A stretch of 15,542 bases of DNA from JALZHR01 sp036388635 (lineage in GTDB: Bacteria > Acidobacteriota > Blastocatellia > Pyrinomonadales > Pyrinomonadaceae): positions 1-15,542 of the forward strand of contig DASVRL010000419.1 in the NCBI GenBank assembly GCA_036388635.1, written 5' to 3'. The position numbers and the translations under genes are program-made. How positions within the stretch are numbered: the first letter of the stretch is position 1; each line of letters starts with the position of its first letter. Under the pieces are notes generated by a model. The model saw nothing but the letters and a program-made list of their open reading frames with translations. It was not told where the DNA came from and ran no database searches. Below, one piece after another: positions 7,036 through 14,603 of the stretch.

Positions 7036-8016
7036 ATGAATGAAGTTTTGGCGGGAATAGACATCGGCGGCACGAAAATCGCCATTGCGCTCGAAACGCC
7101 GTCCGGCGAAAGAGTGGCGAGCCGTCGTCTGCCGACTCAAGCCGAAGGCGGGGCTTATGCGATTCTGGAAAATATTTCCCGCGCGGTCGAGGAAATGCTC
7201 GATGAAAACGAGGTCAAAATAATCGCCGTCGGCGTCGGTTCGCCGGCTCCGCTCGACGTGGAAAAAGGTTTGATTTTATCGCCGTCGAATTTGCGCGACT
7301 GGGACAGATTTCCGATAGTCAGCCTGCTGAACGAGCGTTTCAAAGTTCCGGTCAAGCTCGACAACGACGCCAACGTCGCGGCGCTCGGCGAATATATCTA
7401 CGGCGCGGGACGCGGTTATCAAAATATTTTTTACATCACGGTTTCGACCGGCATCGGCGGCGGAATCGTCATTAACGGCGAAATTTATCACGGCGTCTCG
7501 AACGGCGCGGGCGAGCTCGGACACGCCATCGTGCAGCCGGACGGCGTGCGCTGCAACTGCGGTTCGACGGGCTGCCTGGAAACGATCGGCGCCGGCGTCC
7601 ATATCGCGCGGCGCGCCAAGGAACGATTGGCGAGCGGCGCGCCGAGCCTGATTAACGAGATGATTTCGGAGGCGAGCGAAGTTACGGCGAAAACGGTGGT
7701 CGAAGCCGCGCGGCGAAAAGACCGGCTGGCAATGGAAATATGGGACGAGACGTGCCGTTTTCTGGCGATTGGCGTCGCCAATGTTTTCACGCTGCTCGCG
7801 CCCGAAATCGTCGTTATCGGCGGCGGCATTGCCGGGGCTGGCGAATTGCTTTTCGAGCCGCTCAGGCGGATGGTTCCGCAGTACGTTTCGATGATTCCGC
7901 TCGAAAAAATAAACATCGTTCCGGCAGAACTCGGCGCGGACAGCGGCGTTTGCGGCGCGCTGGTGCTCGCCCGAAAGGCATATTCAAATTCTTATCAAAC
8001 TACCTATGCAGCGTAA
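7036..8016 (+). CDS. ROK-family sugar kinase (glucokinase / N-acetylhexosamine kinase)
   Basis: 326 residues, no signal peptide, hence cytoplasmic. It transfers phosphate from ATP to a hexose. ROK landmarks are the phosphate-1 loop AGIDIGGTK (6-14), catalytic D111 in LDNDAN, the phosphate-2 loop STGIGGG (137-143), E160 and H163 in AGELGH, and the structural zinc ligands H163, C173, C175 and C180 in CNCGSTGCLE. The adenosine motif VVIGGGIAGAG comes later. There is no N-terminal helix-turn-helix, so it is an enzyme and not a ROK repressor such as NagC or XylR. The gene follows GH20 by 84 bases, which suggests GlcNAc; the GH3 and GH5 genes suggest glucose. Sequence alone does not separate the two. 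The end overlaps the start of the lactonase gene by 11 bases. Confidence 0.9.
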   Translation: MNEVLAGIDIGGTKIAIALETPSGERVASRRLPTQAEGGAYAILENISRAVEEMLDENEVKIIAVGVGSPAPLDVEKGLILSPSNLRDWDRFPIVSLLNERFKVPVKLDNDANVAALGEYIYGAGRGYQNIFYITVSTGIGGGIVINGEIYHGVSNGAGELGHAIVQPDGVRCNCGSTGCLETIGAGVHIARRAKERLASGAPSLINEMISEASEVTAKTVVEAARRKDRLAMEIWDETCRFLAIGVANVFTLLAPEIVVIGGGIAGAGELLFEPLRRMVPQYVSMIPLEKINIVPAELGADSGVCGALVLARKAYSNSYQTTYAA

Positions 8017-9217
8017 AAAAAACGATTTCAACAGGCGTGAATTTTTGACGGCAATCGGCGGCGCGGGCGTAATTTTCTCGCTTGCCCGCCCGGCTGATTC
8101 GCAAACGACAAGCGCCGAAAAAACAAAAGAGATGCTCGTTTACATCGGCACCTACACTTCCGGCAAAAGCAAAAGCCAGGGCATCTACATCTATAAGCTT
8201 AATCCGGAAAACGGCGCGTTGAGCCCGTATAAAATTGTCGGAAACGTCGTCGACCCGTCGTTTCTGGCGATTGATAAAAACAGAAAATATCTTTACGCCG
8301 TCAACGAAACCGTCGAATACGAAGGCAAAAAAAGCGGCGCGGTCAGCGCGTTTGCGATTGACCGAAAAACCGGCGACTTGCGTTTTTTGAATAAACAGCC
8401 GAGCTTGGGCGGCGCGCCGTGTCATATTACGGTCAGCGATGACGGCAGGTTCGTATTGGTCGCCAATTATCTCGGCGGAAACGTCTCGGTTTTCCCAATC
8501 GAAAACGGCGGAAATCTCGGCGCGTCGATTGATTTGGAGCAGCACGGCGGTTCAGGGTTGAACAAGGCGAGGCAGGAAGCCGCGCACGCGCATTCGATAA
8601 TTTTAGATGAAAATAATCGTTTCGCTTTCGCCAGCGATTTGGGCATCGATAAAATAATGATTTACAATTTCGATGCCGGAAACGGAAAGCTCGAACCGAA
8701 CGCCGCGCAGCCGTTTTACCGGACAAAAGCGGGCGCTGGACCGAGACATTTTAAGTTTCACCCGGACGGGAAATTAGCTTTCGTCATTAACGAACTCGAC
8801 ACGACCATTACGTCGCTCGAATACGACGACAAACGCGGGACGCTCAAGGAAATTCAAACCGTTTCGACGCTGCCGGCGGGTTTTTCCGGCTCGAATACCT
8901 GCGCCGATATTCACGTTTCGCCCGACGGCAAATTTCTTTACGGCTCGAATCGCGGTCACGACAGCATCGCCGCTTTCAAAATCGACGAAAAAACCGGCGG
9001 GCTGGATTTTATCGAGCACACGCCGACGCAAGGGCGAACGCCGCGCAATTTTGCGATTGACCCGACCGGCAAATTTCTGCTCGCGGCAAATCAGAATTCC
9101 GATTCAATCGTGACGTTTCGCCGCGACGAGAAAACCGGAAAATTGCAGCCGACCGGAAATAAAGCGAACGTTCCGTCGCCGGTTTGTCTGAAAATAATAC
9201 CGGATTTTTCCGTTTGA
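8006..9217 (+). CDS. Tat-exported sugar-lactone lactonase, 6-phosphogluconolactonase-like beta-propeller
   Basis: 403 residues of the seven-bladed lactonase family (6-phosphogluconolactonase / muconate-lactonizing fold). Family landmarks are YIGTYT near 46-51, GGAPCHITVSDDGRFVLVAN, the HAHS pair, and GAGPRHFKFHPDGKLAFVIN, plus repeated DG-K-F blade motifs. The N-terminus N-R-R-E-F-L (9-14) followed by a mildly hydrophobic AIGGAGVIFSLA is a twin-arginine signal, so the protein is probably exported folded. The usual pentose-phosphate role needs a cytoplasmic enzyme, so an unphosphorylated sugar lactone (gluconolactone or an aldobionolactone) is a likelier substrate; this is inference. ATG 8006 lies inside the kinase gene, whose stop is at 8014-8016. 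No separate Shine-Dalgarno is visible, so translational coupling is likely. Confidence 0.87.
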   Translation: MQRKKNDFNRREFLTAIGGAGVIFSLARPADSQTTSAEKTKEMLVYIGTYTSGKSKSQGIYIYKLNPENGALSPYKIVGNVVDPSFLAIDKNRKYLYAVNETVEYEGKKSGAVSAFAIDRKTGDLRFLNKQPSLGGAPCHITVSDDGRFVLVANYLGGNVSVFPIENGGNLGASIDLEQHGGSGLNKARQEAAHAHSIILDENNRFAFASDLGIDKIMIYNFDAGNGKLEPNAAQPFYRTKAGAGPRHFKFHPDGKLAFVINELDTTITSLEYDDKRGTLKEIQTVSTLPAGFSGSNTCADIHVSPDGKFLYGSNRGHDSIAAFKIDEKTGGLDFIEHTPTQGRTPRNFAIDPTGKFLLAANQNSDSIVTFRRDEKTGKLQPTGNKANVPSPVCLKIIPDFSV

Positions 9218-9301
9218 AAAGAAGCCGTTACCGCTTAGCTGAAGATCGTTTCTTTAAACAGAACAAGGGGAATTTTTCAAAACAGGAGCTGTTGTAGTTT
9301 T

Positions 9302-10891
9302 ATGAAATCCCGCCAGCGATTTATCGTCCGGATAATCTTTATCGCTTTGATTAATCCTTCTTTTTTGCTTGTTTTGCAGGCAAATAATGTATCTGCGCAG
9401 GAAAAAGCAAAACTGAACCGGAAGACGGTTTCCGCGCCCGTCGTCACCGGCGAATACAAAAAATCCGCCGCCTACGAATGGCTCGACGTCGCGCTCGAAG
9501 CGACGGCGCGCGAGCACGAACGAGTCGCGCCGCGCCCGACGGTCGGCTCGCGTATGCTGATGATTATTACGACCGCGATGTACGACGCGTGGGCGGCGTA
9601 TGACGATAAAGCGGTCGGCACGCGGCTGGGCGATAAACTGCGCCGACCGAAAGCCGAACGCACCGAAGCGAACAAGCGCGTCGCCATCGCTTTTGCGACT
9701 TATCGCGCGATGCTCGACGTTTTTCCGGAAGATGCCGAATGGCTCGCCCAGCAAATGCGCCAGCGCGGATTTGACCCGAACGACGCGACGACAGACCTTT
9801 CCAGACCGCAGGGCGTCGGTAACGCGGCGGCGGCGGCGGTCGTCGAATATCGTCACGCGGACGGCGCAAACCAGCTCGGCGACGAACTCGGCTCAAACGG
9901 CAAAGCGTATTCCGACTACACTTTTTACCGCCCGATTAATTCGGTCGATAAAGTTATCGACCCGGATTGCTGGCAGCCGATTACCTTTCAAATCGGCAAA
10001 GACAAAACCGCGACGCCCGGTTTTTTGACGCCGCACTGGTATCGGGTCAAACCGTTTGCGCTGGAACGCAGCGACCAGTTTCGCCCCGCGCCGCCGCCGA
10101 AAGTCGGCTCGGGACAACTTAAAAAAGAAGTTGACGAGGTTCTCGCTTTTAACGGCAGTCTCTCGCCCGAACAAAAAGCGATTGTGGAATTTATGCGCGA
10201 CGGTCCGCGCTCGACCGGACAATCCGGTCACTGGCTCAGGTTCGCGCAAGCCGTTTCGCGCCGCGACAAATACGACATCGACCAGGACGTGAAACTGTTT
10301 TTCGCGGTTGGCGTCGTCGCTTTCGACGCTTTTATCGCCGCCTGGGAATCAAAACGTTATTACGATTCGTCGCGCCCGTGGACGCTCGTCCGGCATTATT
10401 ACAAAGGTCAGAAAGTGAACGGCTGGGGCGGACCGGGCAGAGGCATCGTCGAGATGGCTGCCGAGGAATGGCACCCGTATTCGCCTTATAATTTCATCAC
10501 GCCGCCGTTTCCCGGTTACGTTTCCGGTCACAGCACGGTCAGCGCCGCGTGCGCCAAAGTGCTGGAGCTGTTCACCGGCAGCGACCGATTCGGCGAAATC
10601 GAAAAGCGCAAGGCGGGCGAGCTGACCGAAGCCGAATACGAATGCAAAATCATTCAGATGAAGCTCGGACAATCGCCGCAGGACGCAAAACTGACGTGTG
10701 AAGTGGCGCTGGATTTGCCCACTTTTACGGCGACGGCGGAAATGGCTGGCATCTCGCGCGTGATGGGCGGCTATCACATTCAAACCGACAACATCGCCGG
10801 TCTGGAACTCGGACGCAAAGTCGCGCACTATGTTTTTCCGAAAACCCAAAGCTATTTTGACGGCACGGCAACCGTTCGCGCGGCTCGTTAA
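9302..10891 (+). CDS. Exported vanadium-dependent haloperoxidase / PAP2-family protein
   Basis: 529 residues with a signal peptide (about 1-32, VSA|Q). The C-terminal half carries the full vanadate/phosphate-binding signature: K351-x6-R358-P, then VSGH (407-410), then S485-R486-x5-H492-x3-D496. The predicted ligands K351, R358, S408, G409, R486 and H492, with H410 as acid/base, correspond by memory to K353, R360, S402, G403, R490, H496 and H404 of the Curvularia vanadium chloroperoxidase. W348 and F403 occupy the places of its halide-pocket W350 and F397; bromoperoxidases have His at the latter. The usual Pro of PSGH is Val here. Either halide oxidation by peroxide or phosphatase activity is possible; length and pocket favour the former. 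AGGAG at 9284-9288 is 13 bases before the start. It lies next to the FG-GAP/ASPIC gene. Confidence 0.85.
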   Translation: MKSRQRFIVRIIFIALINPSFLLVLQANNVSAQEKAKLNRKTVSAPVVTGEYKKSAAYEWLDVALEATAREHERVAPRPTVGSRMLMIITTAMYDAWAAYDDKAVGTRLGDKLRRPKAERTEANKRVAIAFATYRAMLDVFPEDAEWLAQQMRQRGFDPNDATTDLSRPQGVGNAAAAAVVEYRHADGANQLGDELGSNGKAYSDYTFYRPINSVDKVIDPDCWQPITFQIGKDKTATPGFLTPHWYRVKPFALERSDQFRPAPPPKVGSGQLKKEVDEVLAFNGSLSPEQKAIVEFMRDGPRSTGQSGHWLRFAQAVSRRDKYDIDQDVKLFFAVGVVAFDAFIAAWESKRYYDSSRPWTLVRHYYKGQKVNGWGGPGRGIVEMAAEEWHPYSPYNFITPPFPGYVSGHSTVSAACAKVLELFTGSDRFGEIEKRKAGELTEAEYECKIIQMKLGQSPQDAKLTCEVALDLPTFTATAEMAGISRVMGGYHIQTDNIAGLELGRKVAHYVFPKTQSYFDGTATVRAAR

Positions 10892-10936
10892 AGCGTTTGA
10901 ATATTTAATGTGAAAGCCTTTTCAGCGTTGAATTCG

Positions 10937-10987
10937 GAAAATGAAATCAATCGAATAAATATAAATTATTCGATTGATTTCATTTTC
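10937..10987. repeat. Perfect 22-bp inverted repeat with 7-base loop
   Basis: Arms 10937-10958 and 10966-10987 are exact reverse complements around the loop ATATAAA (10959-10965). The stem is AT-rich. It lies 45 bases after the haloperoxidase stop and 26 bases before the extended -10 of the next gene. It could end the haloperoxidase transcript: the 3' arm is T-rich, but no T-run follows the stem. It could also be a binding site or cruciform affecting the downstream promoter. No second copy is visible in the window. Confidence 0.8.
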
Positions 10988-11013
10988 TTCGATGAAGCGC
11001 GTCCGGGCGCAGC

Positions 11014-11022
11014 TGTTATAAT
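11014..11022 (+). promoter_or_regulatory. Extended -10 promoter for a leaderless transcript
   Basis: TGTTATAAT at 11014-11022 is a perfect TG-n-TATAAT extended -10 element. The hexamer (11017-11022) lies exactly at -12 to -7 relative to the A of ATG 11029, so transcription should start at or within a base or two of the start codon. No Shine-Dalgarno lies between, and no good -35 is seen at 17 bases (GAAGCG, 10994-10999), which an extended -10 can tolerate. This predicts a leaderless mRNA for the 1163-aa protein. Confidence 0.55.
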
Positions 11023-11028
11023 CGTTTT

Positions 11029-14000
11029 ATGAAAGCAAATCGGCGGTTTTTTGTCTTTACTTTGTTTGTAATTACAAGCTTTTTTTTATTTTCATACTCA
11101 TCGTCAAAGCTCCGGCAGAAAACGCTCGCCCAGGCAAATAATCAAAATTCTCCCGCTGTTTCGCAAGCGGCGCGCGAAGCGGCGTATCGCGCGAATAATC
11201 TGGGCGTCGCGCAGCTCGAACAATTTAATTATAAAGAAGCGGCGGAAGAATTTCGCCGCGCCTTAACGCTCGACGCGCAAATGAAAATCGCGCACATCAA
11301 TCTTGCCGTCGCGCTTTTCAATTTGCAGGACATCGAAGGCGCGCGCGAAGCCGCCGAAAGAGCCTTTCAAATAGCGCCGGAACGCGCGCAAACGCATTAT
11401 CTTCTCGGATTGATTGCCAGAAATCAGAATCGCACCGACGATGCCATACGATTTTTTCGGCGCGTTTTGGAGATTGACCCGCAGGATGTCGGCGCAAACG
11501 TCAATCTCGGTCAGATTTACGTTCAGCAGCGCAAATCCGCCGAAGCCATCGCCGCGTTTCGCCTGGCGCTCGCGTCCGAGCCTTACAATTCGACGGCGCT
11601 TTACAATCTGGCGACCGCGCTGATTCGCAACAACGAGCGCGAGGAAGGACAAAAATTGATTGAGCGTTTTCAAACTCTGCGGCAGAGCGGCGCGGCGACG
11701 AGCATCGGGCAGAATTATCTGGAACAGGGGCGCTACGCCGAAGCGATCGTTTCGACCGGCGCGGAAACCGAACTGGTCGATAAAACCGCGCCGAAAGTCG
11801 TCTTTCAAAACGTCGACGTCGGCTTGCCCGCTGCGCCGTCGGCGGCGCGCAATGTCGGAAATAAACCGCGTTTAAATTCAGACCGGCGCGCGGCGACTCT
11901 TTTCGATTACGATAACGACGGCGATTTGGATTTGGCGCATATTACCAATGCTTCGCCGATGGCGCGGCTTTACCGCAATGAAGGCGGAAAATTCATCGAC
12001 GTGACGCGCTCGGCGGGCGATTTGGCTAAACCTTTTCAGACATTCGGTTACGGCGTCGTGGCAGGCGATTACGATAATGACGGGTTGGCGGATTTACTGG
12101 TTTTCGGCGAAGGGCAAGCCACGCTTTTCCGGAATGCCGGCAAAGGCAGTTTTATAAATAATACCGCCGCCGCAAAGCTGCCCGAATACGGCGATATTTC
12201 AGTATCGGGCGCGTTTGTCGATGCCGACCACGACGGCGATTTAGACATATTTCTCGCGGGTTTTATGAGCAACCTGAGCCCGACGCGACCGGGGTTGAAT
12301 CAACTCCTGCGCAACAACGGCGACGGCAGCTTTACGAACATTTCCGAAACGGCAAAAATCAATACCGTGTCGGGCTGGGCGATTGCCGTCGTGCCGACGG
12401 ATTTCGATAATCGCCGCGACGTCGATTTTTTGGTTGTCAACCGCACGGGAAAATTGAATCTCTTTCGCAATCTGCGCGACGGCAGTTTCCGGGACGTTGC
12501 CGACGAAGTCGGGTTAAATCAAAATGCCGAGTGGACTTGCGCCGCCGCCGGAGATTTCAATAAAGACACTTACACCGATTTCTTTTTCGGTAAATCGGGC
12601 GGCTCGGGCATTTTCGCCGTTTCCGACGGGCGCGGGAAATTCGTTTTAAAAGACGCGCCGCGCGGGACGGAAAACGCAACTTCGGCGCAGTTTCTCGATT
12701 ACGACAACGACGGTTTGCTCGATTTGATTGCAAATACCGACAAGCATTTGGTCGTCGCCCGCAATCTCGGCGGTGAATGGAGCGGCGCGGATTCGACGGC
12801 TTTCAAAGTAAAAACCGATTTCGATAGCGCCTTGATAAATTCGCAGCAAATATTGTCGGGCGACGTGGACGTCGACGGCGATATTGATTTGCTGACGTTC
12901 GGACGCAGCGGCGGTTTGCATTACATCGGCAATGTCGGCGGCAACGCGAATAATTCGGAAATCGTACGTTTGCAGGGTCGCGTCAGCAACCGAACCGGAA
13001 TCGGCGCGAAAATCGATTTGCGCGCCGGCAGTCTCGCGCAAAAGCTCGAAAGCTATTCCGCCAGCCCAAATCCGGCGCCGTCCGACATTCATTTCGGACT
13101 CGGAAAACGCGAAAAACCCGACGCCGTGCGCGTCGTCTGGACTTCCGGCGTCATTCAGGCGGAAGTCGAATTTCCCCAAAAAACAAAAACTCGGACGGCG
13201 AAAAATTTCGCGCCTTTGAAAATCGAGGAGCTCGACCGAAAGCCTTCTTCGTGCCCGTATTTATATACCTGGAACGGCGAAAAATTCGAGTTTATCACCG
13301 ATTTTCTGGGCGGCGGCGAGATGGGCAACTGGCAGGAAGCGGGCGTTTATCATTATCCCGATTCCGACGAATTCGTGCGCATCGCGCCCGGTAAATTAAA
13401 GCCGAAAAACGGAAAATACGAGATTCGCGTGACGAACGAGCTGGAAGAAGTTTTGTTTCTCGATTACCTGAAGCTCGTCGCCGTCGAGCACGACGCGGGC
13501 GCGGAAGTTTACCCGAATGAAGGTTTGGGAATACCGAGCGCCGGAAAGCGAATTTTATACACGACGCGCGGCGAGCGCGCGCTGCTTTCCGCCGTCGACG
13601 ATGACGGGAAAAACGTTTTGCCGGCGATAGAAAAACTCGACCGGCGCTTTTACGATTCGTTCAAATCGCTGAACATTCGCGGTTACGCCGCGCCGCACAA
13701 TCTGACTTTGAAGCTGGACGACAAAAAAGATTATCGGGGCAGAACGCTGCTGCTTCTGACGGGCTGGACGGATTACGCTTTTTCGTCGGACAATCTCGCC
13801 GCCTCGCAAAGCGGAAAATCTTTGTTTTTGCCGAAATTGCAGGTCAAAAACCGGCGCGGCGCGTGGCAGACGGTCGTCGAAAGCATCGGCATTTCCGTCG
13901 GTCGCCCGCAGACTCTGGTCGTCGATTTGACCGGAAAATTTTTGTCCGATTCGCGCGAAGTCCGCATCGTCACGAATTTTAAAACCTTTTGGGACAAAAT

Positions 14001-14520
14001 CGCGGTCGATACGTCCGAACAGAAAGATGTCAAAACAGTTGAGTTAAAGCCCGCTTTTGCAGATTTGCAAGAGCGCGGATTTTCCGAAGAAGTCAGATTC
14101 GGCGAGATGATTACGGCAAATTACGAAAAGGTTTTAAACGACGGGCGCTGGAAATATTTTTCGGGCAATTTTACGCGAACCGGCGACGTCAAGCCTTTAT
14201 TGAATCAAGTCGACGACGTTTTCATCATCTCGAAAACCGGCGACGAGCTGGTTTTGAGCTTTGAGGCTTTGCCCGAACCCGATGCGGGCAGAAAATACAC
14301 GTTTCTGCTTTACGCCGACGGATACAGCAAGGAAATGGACATCAATTCCGGCAGTCCCGACGCCGTTTTGCCGCTGCCCTTCAAGCGGATGAAAAAATAT
14401 CCGTACGGCGCGGACGAGCGTTTTCCGATGACCAAGGAAAAACAGCGAATTTATGACGAATACACGACGCGCCGCGTCAGAGGATTTTTGCCGCGCCTCG
14501 AAACGGCTTTATTAAAATAA
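11029..14520 (+). CDS. Large secreted TPR / FG-GAP propeller / ASPIC-UnbV protein (CRTAC1-like)
   Basis: 1163 residues. An N-terminal hydrophobic segment (7-24) acts as signal or anchor. Six tandem 34-residue TPRs run from about 51 to 240. Seven Asp-rich calcium-loop motifs follow at 293-301, 347-355, 398-406, 458-466, 509-517, 557-565 and 612-620 (for example DYDNDGDLD). The fourth (DFDNRRDVD) and fifth (DFNKDTYTD) are degenerate. Seven loops fit one complete seven-bladed integrin-alpha-like propeller. An ASPIC/UnbV domain covers about 641-715 (NRTGIGAK, IHFGLG, VRVVW). From about 740 to the end a ~425-residue module begins SSCPYLYTWNGEKFEF and holds no named domain I recognise. No catalytic motif is evident; TPRs plus propeller suggest an extracytoplasmic protein- or glycan-binding scaffold. 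It probably has its own leaderless promoter and is the neighbour of the haloperoxidase. The biological role is unknown. Confidence 0.9.
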   Translation: MKANRRFFVFTLFVITSFFLFSYSSSKLRQKTLAQANNQNSPAVSQAAREAAYRANNLGVAQLEQFNYKEAAEEFRRALTLDAQMKIAHINLAVALFNLQDIEGAREAAERAFQIAPERAQTHYLLGLIARNQNRTDDAIRFFRRVLEIDPQDVGANVNLGQIYVQQRKSAEAIAAFRLALASEPYNSTALYNLATALIRNNEREEGQKLIERFQTLRQSGAATSIGQNYLEQGRYAEAIVSTGAETELVDKTAPKVVFQNVDVGLPAAPSAARNVGNKPRLNSDRRAATLFDYDNDGDLDLAHITNASPMARLYRNEGGKFIDVTRSAGDLAKPFQTFGYGVVAGDYDNDGLADLLVFGEGQATLFRNAGKGSFINNTAAAKLPEYGDISVSGAFVDADHDGDLDIFLAGFMSNLSPTRPGLNQLLRNNGDGSFTNISETAKINTVSGWAIAVVPTDFDNRRDVDFLVVNRTGKLNLFRNLRDGSFRDVADEVGLNQNAEWTCAAAGDFNKDTYTDFFFGKSGGSGIFAVSDGRGKFVLKDAPRGTENATSAQFLDYDNDGLLDLIANTDKHLVVARNLGGEWSGADSTAFKVKTDFDSALINSQQILSGDVDVDGDIDLLTFGRSGGLHYIGNVGGNANNSEIVRLQGRVSNRTGIGAKIDLRAGSLAQKLESYSASPNPAPSDIHFGLGKREKPDAVRVVWTSGVIQAEVEFPQKTKTRTAKNFAPLKIEELDRKPSSCPYLYTWNGEKFEFITDFLGGGEMGNWQEAGVYHYPDSDEFVRIAPGKLKPKNGKYEIRVTNELEEVLFLDYLKLVAVEHDAGAEVYPNEGLGIPSAGKRILYTTRGERALLSAVDDDGKNVLPAIEKLDRRFYDSFKSLNIRGYAAPHNLTLKLDDKKDYRGRTLLLLTGWTDYAFSSDNLAASQSGKSLFLPKLQVKNRRGAWQTVVESIGISVGRPQTLVVDLTGKFLSDSREVRIVTNFKTFWDKIAVDTSEQKDVKTVELKPAFADLQERGFSEEVRFGEMITANYEKVLNDGRWKYFSGNFTRTGDVKPLLNQVDDVFIISKTGDELVLSFEALPEPDAGRKYTFLLYADGYSKEMDINSGSPDAVLPLPFKRMKKYPYGADERFPMTKEKQRIYDEYTTRRVRGFLPRLETALLK

Positions 14521-14542
14521 TCACGGCTGAGTAAAGATAGGT

Positions 14543-14578
14543 TCGGATTAAATAAAAACATCGGATTAAATAAAAACA
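14543..14578. repeat. Perfect 18-bp tandem duplication in the convergent intergenic gap
   Basis: TCGGATTAAATAAAAACA occurs twice head to tail (14543-14560 and 14561-14578) in the 83-base gap between the convergent genes. No hairpin terminator is evident in this gap. The repeat is most simply a slippage duplication; a binding-site pair is possible but unsupported. Confidence 0.85.
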
Positions 14579-14603
14579 AACGAAAATTTGCAGCGAATAA
14601 TTT

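Noticed and set aside
9254..9856. 200-codon open frame on the minus strand opposite the haloperoxidase
   Set aside because: Arg-rich shadow composition, no motif, and the + strand has a complete motif-bearing gene.
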